From: CADCTM01 sp049671305
GTDB taxonomy: Bacteria; Cyanobacteriota; Cyanobacteriia; Cyanobacteriales; Coleofasciculaceae
Direction of reading: 5' to 3'
Assembly: GCA_049671305.1 (NCBI GenBank)
Contig: JBATUR010000012.1
Span: 1-54,735 of the forward strand
DNA length: 54,735 nt
Part shown: positions 7,732 to 15,783 of the stretch, piece by piece
Position numbering within the stretch: position 1 is the stretch's first letter
Layout: each line of letters starts with the position of its first letter
Notes under the pieces: generated by a model
What the model was told of the DNA's origin: nothing
The model's database searches: none
What the model saw: the letters and a program-made list of their open reading frames with translations, nothing else
Program-made: the position numbers and the translations under genes

Positions 7732-8349
7732 CTAACAACTACCTACTAAAATAGGCTCAGAAAGTGCCTCGGCAACGGCTTGCAAACATCGGCTATCTGC
7801 CGGCATCCAGCCATGAAAACGAGTCGGTATAATTACCTCTTTACCCATCGACATCTGAGAACTACTTGGCGGCACAATCATCAAATCATAAGGCGTCCAA
7901 ATTACTGTAACATTGAGGCGATTTAACATAGCGCTGTCTTGATTTAAATCCTGCAACAAGGGACTATCTGGACGCATTTGCATACAGCCAGGGCGCCCAG
8001 ATAAGTAGGCGGTGAAAGTGCCATTATTGGGGGCAGAAATGCTCACGAAGCGCTGCACTCGCTCAATTCCTCCCAAGCGCTGGATATAGTAGCGCGAGAC
8101 AATGCCACCCATGCTAAAGCCAATAATATCTAGAGGCTGTTCTGGGTCGAAACTTTTAGCAATATAGTCAGCGACTTGTACTGCCAACTGATCTAGAGGC
8201 ATGACGCCGTTGTTGGGTGTAAGGTCGAAGCTATGGACTGAAAAACCCTGGGCGCTAAGGTAGGCAGTCATTTGGCGAAAGACTAGCGTTGTATCGGTAA
8301 GACCGTGTATAAGTAATACTGGGTTGCGTCCACTGTTGGCACGATTCAT
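7732..8349 (-). CDS. Lipase-like alpha/beta hydrolase
   Basis: 205 residues from ATG 8349; the frame is open to TTG 8403, giving up to 223. It shows NPVLLIHGLTDT (oxyanion loop HG), the nucleophile elbow GFSMGG with Ser at about 79, SAPNNGT after the next strand, and a C-terminal HGWMP His. Members hydrolyse ester bonds, often of lipids. No signal peptide is visible, so it probably acts in the cytoplasm. There is no lid insertion and the protein is short, like bacterial triacylglycerol-lipase-type esterases. The substrate is unknown. Its 3' end is 13 bp from the decayed DUF1345 gene on the opposite strand. Confidence 0.8.
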   Translation of the reverse strand: MNRANSGRNPVLLIHGLTDTTLVFRQMTAYLSAQGFSVHSFDLTPNNGVMPLDQLAVQVADYIAKSFDPEQPLDIIGFSMGGIVSRYYIQRLGGIERVQRFVSISAPNNGTFTAYLSGRPGCMQMRPDSPLLQDLNQDSAMLNRLNVTVIWTPYDLMIVPPSSSQMSMGKEVIIPTRFHGWMPADSRCLQAVAEALSEPILVGSC

Positions 8350-8403
8350 GGTTTTGCAATAACTATTTCCTTTTAGGATAGACCGCCTGTTATCTGTACT
8401 CAA

Positions 8404-8744
8404 AGCTGATCTAGTCCAGCAAATTCATTGTCATAAGCTTACAACTATGAGATAAATTGTAAATATACATAAATCACAAACTGACATTTGCCTAACTCAA
8501 AACTAGGTAAGTGTACTGAAATCACAGAATAAGGTAAAGTTTTGTGAAGAAGACTCGGTGAATCTTGCACTGGGTCGCCTTAAAAATTCATAATTCGATC
8601 TGACTGAATGTTATTGAGACTTGACTTTGATAGTCATGACTCAAAAACAGCCTTTGTATAACACTTTTGTATCAAAGTTGGACGAGATTGCTTCCATCCT
8701 TGGCTACCGAGTTAAATTCATCTAAATCGCAGGAGTATTTGTAA
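8404..8744. other. 341-bp intergenic region, one very short open frame
   Basis: This is the divergent region between the lipase and the Lys/Ala-rich protein. It holds one 29-codon frame, ATG 8636 to TAA 8723-8725 (starts MTQKQPLYNTFV), with no ribosome site in front. It could be a leader peptide but is more likely chance. No hairpin or repeat was recognised. Confidence 0.3.
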
Positions 8745-9329
8745 ATGTTTGGTTTTATCAAAAAGTTTTTCAGTGGAATATTTGCCTTCTTGGGTGGGTT
8801 AATTGGTGGAAAAAAAGCTAAAGGTGAGGCGTCAGACACTCCCGAAATCGCACCGAAAGCCAAAGCTAAGAAAAGCAAAGGTTACTATTTGGAGTTAGAC
8901 GAAACTGGCAACACCAAGTTAGACGTGACAGCATTAAAGCCGGAACTAGCTAAAGCCGCAGTTGCCGTTGTAGAGAAGCTGCCAGAACCGGTTAAAGCCG
9001 CCGCCGTTGCTACAGCAGAAGCTGCCACCGCCACCGTTGCTACAGCAACCGCCAAAGCTGAAGCTGTTGCTACACCCGCCAAAGTTGAAGCCGACGCCAC
9101 CCCCAAGAAGAAGTCAAAAAAAGCCAAAGCCCCCGCAGCAGAAGCTGAAAATGGCAAGGTCAAAATTGAAGCGCAACCTAATCCTCCCGCTGAGACTAAT
9201 GGCAAAGCTGTAGAGGCGACATTTGCACCAAACTACTTGATGCCAACCGCCACTAGCAGTCGTCGTCGCCCAGGTCCTAATATGAACACTTTCCTAGACA
9301 TGGCGCGTCAAGCTAAGACACCTGGTTAA
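8745..9329 (+). CDS. Conserved-looking Lys/Ala-rich protein with membrane-active N-terminus
   Basis: 194 residues, not recognised by family. Three parts are visible. The first is an N-terminal hydrophobic, Gly/Phe-rich stretch (residues 1-22, FIKKFFSGIFAFLGGLIGG) that could insert in or lie on a membrane. The second is a low-complexity Ala/Lys/Pro/Val middle with many AKA, ATA and KKSKKAK runs (about 33-150), histone-H1-like in composition. The third is a non-repetitive, basic C-terminus (about 160-194, YLMPTATSSRRRPGPNMN) that is probably the conserved, functional motif. An AGGAG lies about 10 bp before the ATG. It ends 6 bp from the convergent TPR gene. Function unknown. Confidence 0.75.
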   Translation: MFGFIKKFFSGIFAFLGGLIGGKKAKGEASDTPEIAPKAKAKKSKGYYLELDETGNTKLDVTALKPELAKAAVAVVEKLPEPVKAAAVATAEAATATVATATAKAEAVATPAKVEADATPKKKSKKAKAPAAEAENGKVKIEAQPNPPAETNGKAVEATFAPNYLMPTATSSRRRPGPNMNTFLDMARQAKTPG

Positions 9330-9335
9330 TAAGTC

Positions 9336-10463
9336 TTATTGCTGATTGACATTTTTGAAAAAAGCCAGTCCGCTATACAACTGAAATGCTGGGTCCCAAA
9401 GTGTTTCTTGACGACGAAATAAGTCAATGTGAGAAACAACATGACCCAGCATTTCTCTATAATCAAGGGCGGTTTCCGCGAAAAACTTAAAATCTGAATA
9501 AATGGGTTTTTGGCTGAGGTGACGGTTGAGGAAAGCTTGTAAGTTAGACCAGTTTTTCTGAGTTGTGTTTTGGTTGGGCAGCGACTGTTGTAACTTAGCG
9601 GTTGTGTTGGGTATTGGGGAAAGAATAATGCCTTGCTGAAACTGGTAATTGCGATCGCATAAACGCAGAATACTATTTCTTTGGGGTAAATGCAGGTCGC
9701 AAAACGGCACATAATCCAAAATTTGAGTTTTGCGCTGTAACTGACGATTCGAGTCCCAGTCTACAACTTCATCAAACAACGGCAGCAACCCCTCAACTCG
9801 TTGCGTCACTTCCGCCCAACTAAAATTCAGCGAACCTAACTGCCCTTCTGTATTTTGGCAAACAGCAGTGCATTGAGGCGTACGGCTATCGCTATCACTC
9901 TCAGAAAAATAATTAACCCGAAACACATTCAAACTTTGAATCTTACTTAGAGGCACCGCAAAACCCGGAATCTGGGCACTACGCAAAGACTCCACAAAAA
10001 ACTGCAAATCTCCCATTGATCCGGTGCGATACAGACGCCAGCCACGTGACGGCAGTTGTAAGCGGGCGCTATAAGCATCTATCTGCATAATTCGAGCCAA
10101 TTTTGGCGCTGCTGCCTGTTTCAATTCTGAACTTAGCGGTTCTAGAACTAATAATCCTAATTCTCCACTATTCGGGTCGGCATTCGCCTCAGCCAGCGCT
10201 TGTCGCCGTTGTTCTTTTTCTATTGCCTCAACTCGTGCCAATCCCTGACGCGCTTGAGAGATGATTTTAGGATTAGTCGAATTCTGGAGTAACTGTTTAT
10301 AAACGTTTTGAGCCGATTCCAGCTTGCCCGTCGCTTCTTGCAAACGTGCAATATAAAGCCGTACTAAGGGATTTTTCGGTTCCTGCTTGACCAACTTTTT
10401 TAGCAAATCGGCAGCGGTTCGATAATCCTTGCGATCCAAAGCTTCAGCAACTTGGTTAATCAT
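9336..10463 (-). CDS. TPR-repeat protein of unknown function
   Basis: 375 residues. About residues 1-90 hold two tetratricopeptide-like helical pairs (ALDRKDYRTAADLLKKLVKQ and LYIARLQEATGKLESAQNVY), a protein-interaction module. A charged helix follows (EAIEKEQRRQALAEA). The remaining ~270 residues form a domain I do not recognise, with a YRTGSMGDLQFFVESLRSA region and a CQNTEGQLGSLNFSWAEV segment. There is no signal peptide or membrane segment, so it is cytoplasmic. It sits 84 bp downstream of rsmE on the same strand and may be co-transcribed with it. Confidence 0.7.
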   Translation of the reverse strand: MINQVAEALDRKDYRTAADLLKKLVKQEPKNPLVRLYIARLQEATGKLESAQNVYKQLLQNSTNPKIISQARQGLARVEAIEKEQRRQALAEANADPNSGELGLLVLEPLSSELKQAAAPKLARIMQIDAYSARLQLPSRGWRLYRTGSMGDLQFFVESLRSAQIPGFAVPLSKIQSLNVFRVNYFSESDSDSRTPQCTAVCQNTEGQLGSLNFSWAEVTQRVEGLLPLFDEVVDWDSNRQLQRKTQILDYVPFCDLHLPQRNSILRLCDRNYQFQQGIILSPIPNTTAKLQQSLPNQNTTQKNWSNLQAFLNRHLSQKPIYSDFKFFAETALDYREMLGHVVSHIDLFRRQETLWDPAFQLYSGLAFFKNVNQQ

Positions 10464-10547
10464 AATTATTTTGAGTGTACTAATTATTTATTAGACCTCT
10501 TTTCCCCCTCAATTAAGACTATCAAATCTCTGAGCAAGAGCAACAAG

Positions 10548-11288
10548 TTAACCTTCAAAACTTGCCGCTACTAATGATAAAGCTACCAACGGCGCTGTCA
10601 CTGCCCGAAAAATGCGACGCCCCAAGGAAACAGTTTGAAAACCAGCATTTATTGCTTGTTCAACTTCCGCTGTTGTCCAGCCACCTTCGGGTCCTGTAGC
10701 GATGAGAATTGATAAAGGTTGTTGATTTTCTAATTGTAATTTTTGAGCGTTTAAGCAACTCAAAAGATGGGGTGCGTCATGACGAGTCACACATATAAAA
10801 CGTTGAGTAGCTATAGTTTTAGACATTTCTAAACTAGCCGCAAAGTTAACAGGATCGAGAATTGTTGGGACAATTTGCCGCTCAGATTGCTCTGCTGCTT
10901 CTTGAGAAAGACGCTGCCAACGTTGCAGTTTTTGGGGACTGGGGACTAGCAATGTGCGATCGCTTTTTAATGGCACAATACAAGTTACACCCAACTCAGT
11001 TGCTTGGGTAACGATATCATCAAAGCCATTTTTCGGCATCGCTGCCATTAAGGTTACTGTCACCAATAGTTCGGTTTGAACATTAATTGATTCGATAATC
11101 TTTGCTTGCGTCAAACTAGCATTTAACTCACTCAACCACCAATTACCCATGCCATCCATTGCAATAAAGCGGGCATTTTTTACTAATCGCAAAACGCGCA
11201 CTAAATAATGTTGTTGCGCTTGAGTTAAGCTAATTTTTTGGTCTTGGCGTTGTGTTGGTGCAATTACTAATCTTTGCAGTTGAGTCAA
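10548..11288 (-). CDS. rsmE: 16S rRNA (uracil-1498-N3)-methyltransferase
   Basis: 246 residues, usual length for RsmE, a SPOUT-class enzyme that methylates U1498 of 16S rRNA using S-adenosylmethionine. N-terminal PUA-like part: QQHYLVRVLRLVKNARFIAMDG. The SPOUT knot at the C-terminus carries ATGPEGGWTTAEVE and LGRRIFRAVTAPLVAL. The family more often reads LGxRILRxETA; the divergent FRAVTAP form keeps the fold and is probably a lineage variant. The stop codon precedes the TPR gene by 84 bp. The upstream neighbour is the restriction gene, 34 bp away on the same strand. Confidence 0.9.
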   Translation of the reverse strand: MTQLQRLVIAPTQRQDQKISLTQAQQHYLVRVLRLVKNARFIAMDGMGNWWLSELNASLTQAKIIESINVQTELLVTVTLMAAMPKNGFDDIVTQATELGVTCIVPLKSDRTLLVPSPQKLQRWQRLSQEAAEQSERQIVPTILDPVNFAASLEMSKTIATQRFICVTRHDAPHLLSCLNAQKLQLENQQPLSILIATGPEGGWTTAEVEQAINAGFQTVSLGRRIFRAVTAPLVALSLVAASFEG

Positions 11289-11322
11289 TTATTTCTCCTT
11301 AGTTAATGTTAAAGAAAGCTAC

Positions 11323-11982
11323 TTATAAAAGTAAATTTTCCACACCGTTTGTCGTAGCAATTCCAGCCATATTGATAATCCGACTGTATTGTAACCGCCA
11401 CTGTAAAGCATTAGAAATAGTCAAATAGCCAAGTTCTGGGGGATCTTGTAAAATTCTCTCAGCAAGTGCTTCACGTCCAATTTCATCTAGAGGAAAATTA
11501 CGCTCTTCTAAAAATGCCACCAGATCATCTCTGTTGCCGTTGCGACGCAGGATTTCTTTTATTCCATATGTTGTTTGATAATCTCCTGTTTGTTCTCTTG
11601 CTACAAAGACAACGTGTTGGAAGTTCAAACTAGTAGTACGAGATTGATGCTCGTCAATTTTTTCGTAAGCAAATACTAAGAGATTGTAACCCAGTCCATA
11701 CACTTTTTGACCAGCACTTCGGTAAGGGCAAGAAGACTGAGGTTGTTTGATTGATGTTACCTTTAAATCAACTTCTAGCTCAGGAAAATCAATTCCGCTT
11801 GCAGCATTACCCAGAGTGTACAAATATTTTGAAGCCAGATATTGATTAAATACAACTTCGACGTATGTCCCGACTTTTTTGCCATCTGTGATGCCATATA
11901 AGTCAGCAATTGGTGTTGCACTTAATTCTTGTCCAAAGTTTTTAGCTTCTATCTTAAGTAATGGCAGTGTCAGCACTTGCAT
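11323..11982 (-). CDS. Probable type II restriction endonuclease
   Basis: 219 residues, assigned mainly by its place 46 bp downstream of a C5 DNA methyltransferase on the same strand. A plausible PD-(D/E)XK nuclease core is visible: a helix with Glu (GTYVEVVFNQYL), then GIDFPELEVDLKVTS, where Asp65 and the D72-L-K74 triad would bind metal and cut DNA. This is followed by a strand typical of such folds (NLLVFAYEKID). The length fits simple type II enzymes. I do not recognise the subfamily or recognition site. Base composition is more AT-rich than rsmE, as in the methyltransferase, and there is no HIP1 site in the pair. Confidence 0.6.
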   Translation of the reverse strand: MQVLTLPLLKIEAKNFGQELSATPIADLYGITDGKKVGTYVEVVFNQYLASKYLYTLGNAASGIDFPELEVDLKVTSIKQPQSSCPYRSAGQKVYGLGYNLLVFAYEKIDEHQSRTTSLNFQHVVFVAREQTGDYQTTYGIKEILRRNGNRDDLVAFLEERNFPLDEIGREALAERILQDPPELGYLTISNALQWRLQYSRIINMAGIATTNGVENLLL

Positions 11983-12028
11983 TTAGAATAGTTCCTGTTC
12001 AGATAGCTAATGATAATTGTTGCCAACT

Positions 12029-13243
12029 TTATTTACTCCATTCAAAGTTTCTTTTACCAATTCTGTTACATATCCACTCTATACATACTGGAACTACGGC
12101 ATTACCAAATAAGGCATATTGGTCATAAATTCTAGCAACACGACACCAGTCATCTGGAAACCCCATAAGTCTGGCATATTCAACATTAGTTAAGCGTCTA
12201 AATTTATCATTTACTTTATAGCGTTCATAGTGCCGGGATGTAGAAGCCGTAAGCGTTGAGGCGATACCATTTATGCCGAATATTGTATAACCCAAACGCG
12301 CTCCACCTCCTTGGTTGTATAAGATTTCTACACCATTACAATAACGATTTACTCTTTTACTTTTTTTAACTCGTTCAATTGTATCAGCAGTAAAATCAAA
12401 TTGTTTGTCTACTTGAAAATCGTCTTGAAGTATGTCCTTTAATTTAGTTGTTTGCTGCTCAACTGATAAAGTTAGAAGCTCGTGAGTGTACATTGTATTC
12501 TTGTAGGCGATACCCCAGTTATAATTTTTGCTTTTACTAGAAACAATTGGTTGCATAATATTTTCTAGTTTTTGAGCTGTCAGTAATAAATTGGTATCGC
12601 AATTGTTTAAAAATACAGAAAATTTATTCAGCTCAATATTTTTACTATCTTTACCTTCAACTTTACTGCCAAAGATAAAAACTCTATCTCTATTTTGAGG
12701 AATACCAAAGTTGATTGGGTTTACTATTCGCCACTCAATAAAATAATCCAAAGAGGACAAGGCATCTAAAATTATTCTAAAATGGCTCCCACCTTGCATC
12801 GTAAGCAGTCTTTTCACATTTTCTAATAAAAAATATTTTGGTTGCTTTTCAGCTAATATTTTGACAATCTGTTCAAAGATTGTTCCTCTTACTTGATCTT
12901 TTATACCTAATTTTTTACCTGCGGCACTAAATGGTTGACAAGGAAAACCTGCTGTCAATATGTCATGTGCAGGAATATCTGATATATTAATGTCGTTGAT
13001 ATCTCCTAAAACAATTGCTCCCTTGCCAAAATTACTTTCATAAACCTGGCAACAAAGCTTACTAAGATCATTTGCCCATACTGTCTCAATGTCGGCATTT
13101 GTCATACCTAAGCGAAAACCACCGATACCAGCAAATAACTCGACAGCTTTTAGTTGGTTGTTGATCATAACTCCTGTGACAGTCATCGGAAATTTCTCTA
13201 TCCTAATCTTTAAGGCTGCATACTCACCCAAAAAAACTGCCAT
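12029..13243 (-). CDS. C5-cytosine DNA methyltransferase (type II R-M)
   Basis: 404 residues from the first ATG; all main C5-methylase motifs are in order. Motif I is FAGIGGFRLG (about 37-46). Motif IV is GFPCQPFS with the catalytic Cys102. Motif VI is ENVKRL (about 141). Motif VIII is QNRDRVFIFG (about 183). IX/X at the end is RRLTNVEYARLMGFPDDW, then LFGNAVVP. The target-recognition region is about 200-330; the site cannot be predicted. In-frame Mets at 13186 and 13168 (the latter with AGGAG just before) are likelier starts, since homologues usually begin shortly before motif I. It forms an M-then-R unit with the gene at 11323, probably acquired by transfer. Confidence 0.9.
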   Translation of the reverse strand: MAVFLGEYAALKIRIEKFPMTVTGVMINNQLKAVELFAGIGGFRLGMTNADIETVWANDLSKLCCQVYESNFGKGAIVLGDINDINISDIPAHDILTAGFPCQPFSAAGKKLGIKDQVRGTIFEQIVKILAEKQPKYFLLENVKRLLTMQGGSHFRIILDALSSLDYFIEWRIVNPINFGIPQNRDRVFIFGSKVEGKDSKNIELNKFSVFLNNCDTNLLLTAQKLENIMQPIVSSKSKNYNWGIAYKNTMYTHELLTLSVEQQTTKLKDILQDDFQVDKQFDFTADTIERVKKSKRVNRYCNGVEILYNQGGGARLGYTIFGINGIASTLTASTSRHYERYKVNDKFRRLTNVEYARLMGFPDDWCRVARIYDQYALFGNAVVPVCIEWICNRIGKRNFEWSK

Positions 13244-13298
13244 CAGTTAATTAAAAACCAATGGCAATTTCACTAAACTATCTTTCTTTTTAAGCGTC

Positions 13299-15266
13299 TT
13301 AACTATCTTTCAAATAAGCTTCCAAAGCTTCTGCTGCCAGTTGCGTCATCGACTTTCCTTGCTGCTTTGCCGCTGCCTTCACGCGGTTATACAAGTCATC
13401 CCTGACGCCAAGGCGATAGCGGGTTTTGCCACTAACAAGCATCGATGAAGCTTCTGGTACAATTACTTCATTTGCTAAACCAGTATCCGACTGCGAATCT
13501 AATTTAGGAGACTGATAGCTGGAAGTATATTCGCGCAGTGCCTCGAAACCAATGCGATCGCAAAAATCTCCAAAACTCTCCCCAGTTTGCCGCTTTTCCT
13601 TAAAGAAGACAAACATCGGTTCTAGAAAAGTTTCCAACTCATGTACCGACATCCGATCCGTATACGCTTGCGCCAGACGGGTTTGAGCAGGAGAACCCCC
13701 CAACCAAACTTGATAACTTTCTGGCGCACTACCCACAAACCCCAACTCTGCCATATAAGGACGAGCGCAACCATTCGGGCAGCCTGTCATTCTTACCACA
13801 AAATGCTCATCTTGTAAACCAACTTGATCCAAAAGCGCTCGAATACGCTCCAGCATACTAGGAATGGCACGTTCCGATTCGGTAACAGCTAATCCACAAG
13901 TTGGTAGTGCCGGACAAGCCATCGAAAATCTTACCAGAGGTTCAATTGCTTCTGGGGTAATCTGAACACCATTTTGCTCTAAAATTTGTTCAATCGCTGA
14001 CTTTTGGGACGGTTCAATCTCATACAGCAAAATATTATGATTTGCCGTCAGCCGCATCGGTAGAGCAAACTGTTGGATAATTTCCCGTAGTGCGGTTTTC
14101 AGGCGGAAGTCGCCTTCATCTTTGACGCGACCATTTTCTACAGAAATTCCCAGAAATAACTTACCGTCGCCTTGTTCATTCCAGCCTAGATAGTCATGAT
14201 ATTGGAAAGCTGGCAAAGGTTTGTAAGGGGCAATTTTTTTACCAAAATAACCCTCCACCGTTTCACGAAACTTATCAACACCCCAATCATGGAGTAGGTA
14301 TTTCATTCTGGCATGACGGCGGTTAACGCGATCGCCATAATCTCGTTGAGTGGCAACAATTGCCTTCATCAATTCATAGATATCAGCTTTTTCAACATAG
14401 CCGATCGCATCTGCCATACGCGCAAATGTATCTTCTTTATTATGAGTGCGACCTAAACCACCACCAGCAAGAACATTAAAGCCTTCTAGTTCTCCTTTAT
14501 CGTTGGTAATTACAACCAAACTGACATCTTGAGTGTAAAGATCAATCGAGTTATCCCCCGGCACAGTCACAGCCACCTTAAACTTGCGGGGCATATAAAA
14601 CGTTCCATAAATCGGTTCTTCCGAATCAGGAAAGTTTGTGCCATGATCATTGCCTTGCCGCGCCGCCTTCACTTCTGGCGCTTCTTCGGCACTAATGGCT
14701 TTTTCACCATCTAGCCAAATTTCATAATAAGCACCAGTTTGAGGCGTCAGCAGGTCAGCAATTTTATCAGCATATTCCCAGGTATATTGATATTCTGGGC
14801 GATTTTTGTAAGGAGCTGGCGGCGCCATGACATTGCGGTTTAAATCACCACAAGCGCCCAAAGTCGAACCCATATTGCGGATAATCGAAGCGATCGCATT
14901 TTTTAAATTCTTTTTCAGAATGCCATGAATCTGAAAACCTTGGCGCGTCGTCACTCGTAGCGTGTGGTTACCATGCTCCTCAGACAGCTTATCAAGAGTC
15001 AGATACAGCTCTGGTGGTACAAAGCCACCAGGGTTACGAGTGCGTAACATAAACTGAAAATCTTTCTCCTGTCCCTTCACCCGATTATCCCGGTTGTCCT
15101 GCTGGTAAGACCCGTGATATTTAAGAAGTTGAAGGGCATCTTCTGAGAAGTGGGTGGTATCTTGCAGCAATTCCGTCGCCACCGGTTCACGCAAGAAATT
15201 ACTGCGTTCTTTTAAGGCTTCGATTTTCGAGAGTTTGCGGACTTGAGAAGTCTGAGTATTAACCAT
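13299..15266 (-). CDS. sir: Ferredoxin-dependent sulfite reductase with extra C-terminal domain
   Basis: 655 residues. It reduces sulfite to sulfide with six electrons from ferredoxin, in the cytoplasm, for cysteine synthesis. Two duplicated halves with siroheme-binding segments are visible: RTRNPGGFVPPELYL and RVTTRQGFQIHG early. The 4Fe-4S/siroheme cysteines are C451 and C457 (CPALPTC) and C496 and C500 (CPNGC). The reductase core ends near residue 590. A linker then leads to about 40 residues (614-655, RLGVRDDLYNRVKAAAKQQG, then KSMTQLAAEALEAYL) that look like a ribbon-helix-helix DNA-binding fold. The core resembles cyanobacterial Sir rather than nitrite reductase. Confidence 0.92.
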   Translation of the reverse strand: MVNTQTSQVRKLSKIEALKERSNFLREPVATELLQDTTHFSEDALQLLKYHGSYQQDNRDNRVKGQEKDFQFMLRTRNPGGFVPPELYLTLDKLSEEHGNHTLRVTTRQGFQIHGILKKNLKNAIASIIRNMGSTLGACGDLNRNVMAPPAPYKNRPEYQYTWEYADKIADLLTPQTGAYYEIWLDGEKAISAEEAPEVKAARQGNDHGTNFPDSEEPIYGTFYMPRKFKVAVTVPGDNSIDLYTQDVSLVVITNDKGELEGFNVLAGGGLGRTHNKEDTFARMADAIGYVEKADIYELMKAIVATQRDYGDRVNRRHARMKYLLHDWGVDKFRETVEGYFGKKIAPYKPLPAFQYHDYLGWNEQGDGKLFLGISVENGRVKDEGDFRLKTALREIIQQFALPMRLTANHNILLYEIEPSQKSAIEQILEQNGVQITPEAIEPLVRFSMACPALPTCGLAVTESERAIPSMLERIRALLDQVGLQDEHFVVRMTGCPNGCARPYMAELGFVGSAPESYQVWLGGSPAQTRLAQAYTDRMSVHELETFLEPMFVFFKEKRQTGESFGDFCDRIGFEALREYTSSYQSPKLDSQSDTGLANEVIVPEASSMLVSGKTRYRLGVRDDLYNRVKAAAKQQGKSMTQLAAEALEAYLKDS

Positions 15267-15783
15267 TAGGCAACAAATCGGAACGGATGAACGTGATTAC
15301 CAGTAAATCGAGTGGGATTAAGGGCATACTCCCATTCATATCCTATCTCTACTTATCTTAGTGAACGCTTGAGAAATCCTAAAATCTACGGCACTAGGCT
15401 CTAGACACGAGCAGGATCTTGCTTAATTTTCTCAAGCCAGCTACTTTTTCTCACTAATTAGCCTCGACCTTGCTCTTAATTAAATGCCACAAAATCACTC
15501 CTCATAATAATGTAAGAGGGCGAAAGACCAAAAAATACCAATCCTACCCAAACAACCCCCCAATCATTGCCCAAATCACCGTATGCCTTAGTTAAGGGTG
15601 AAAATGGTAGGATGATAATAAAAATACTTCCCTCAAAGGGATGGCAATCAGCGGTTAGTGGCTAGGAACTAAGGGCAACAAAAAGTATTCAATTTAATCG
15701 CTAATTCCTCCCCAACACCCGCCTGTTTTGACGCTCTAACCTCCAACCTATACCTAAGCAAATAGAAATCTCCCTTTCCTGCT
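15267..15783. other. 517-bp divergent intergenic region sir/secA
   Basis: It must carry the promoters of both sir (leftward) and secA (rightward). No gene, tRNA or strong hairpin was seen. The secA-proximal part has a -10-like GATAAT at 15615-15620, but no convincing -35 box at the right distance. Confidence 0.4.

Noticed and set aside
8885..9205. Minus-strand Ala/Val-rich frame of 106 codons
   Set aside because: It is the complement of the Lys/Ala-rich low-complexity region; no start context and no motif.
11323..13243. Larger defence island
   Set aside because: Only the two R-M genes are present; both flanks are core metabolic or rRNA-modification genes.
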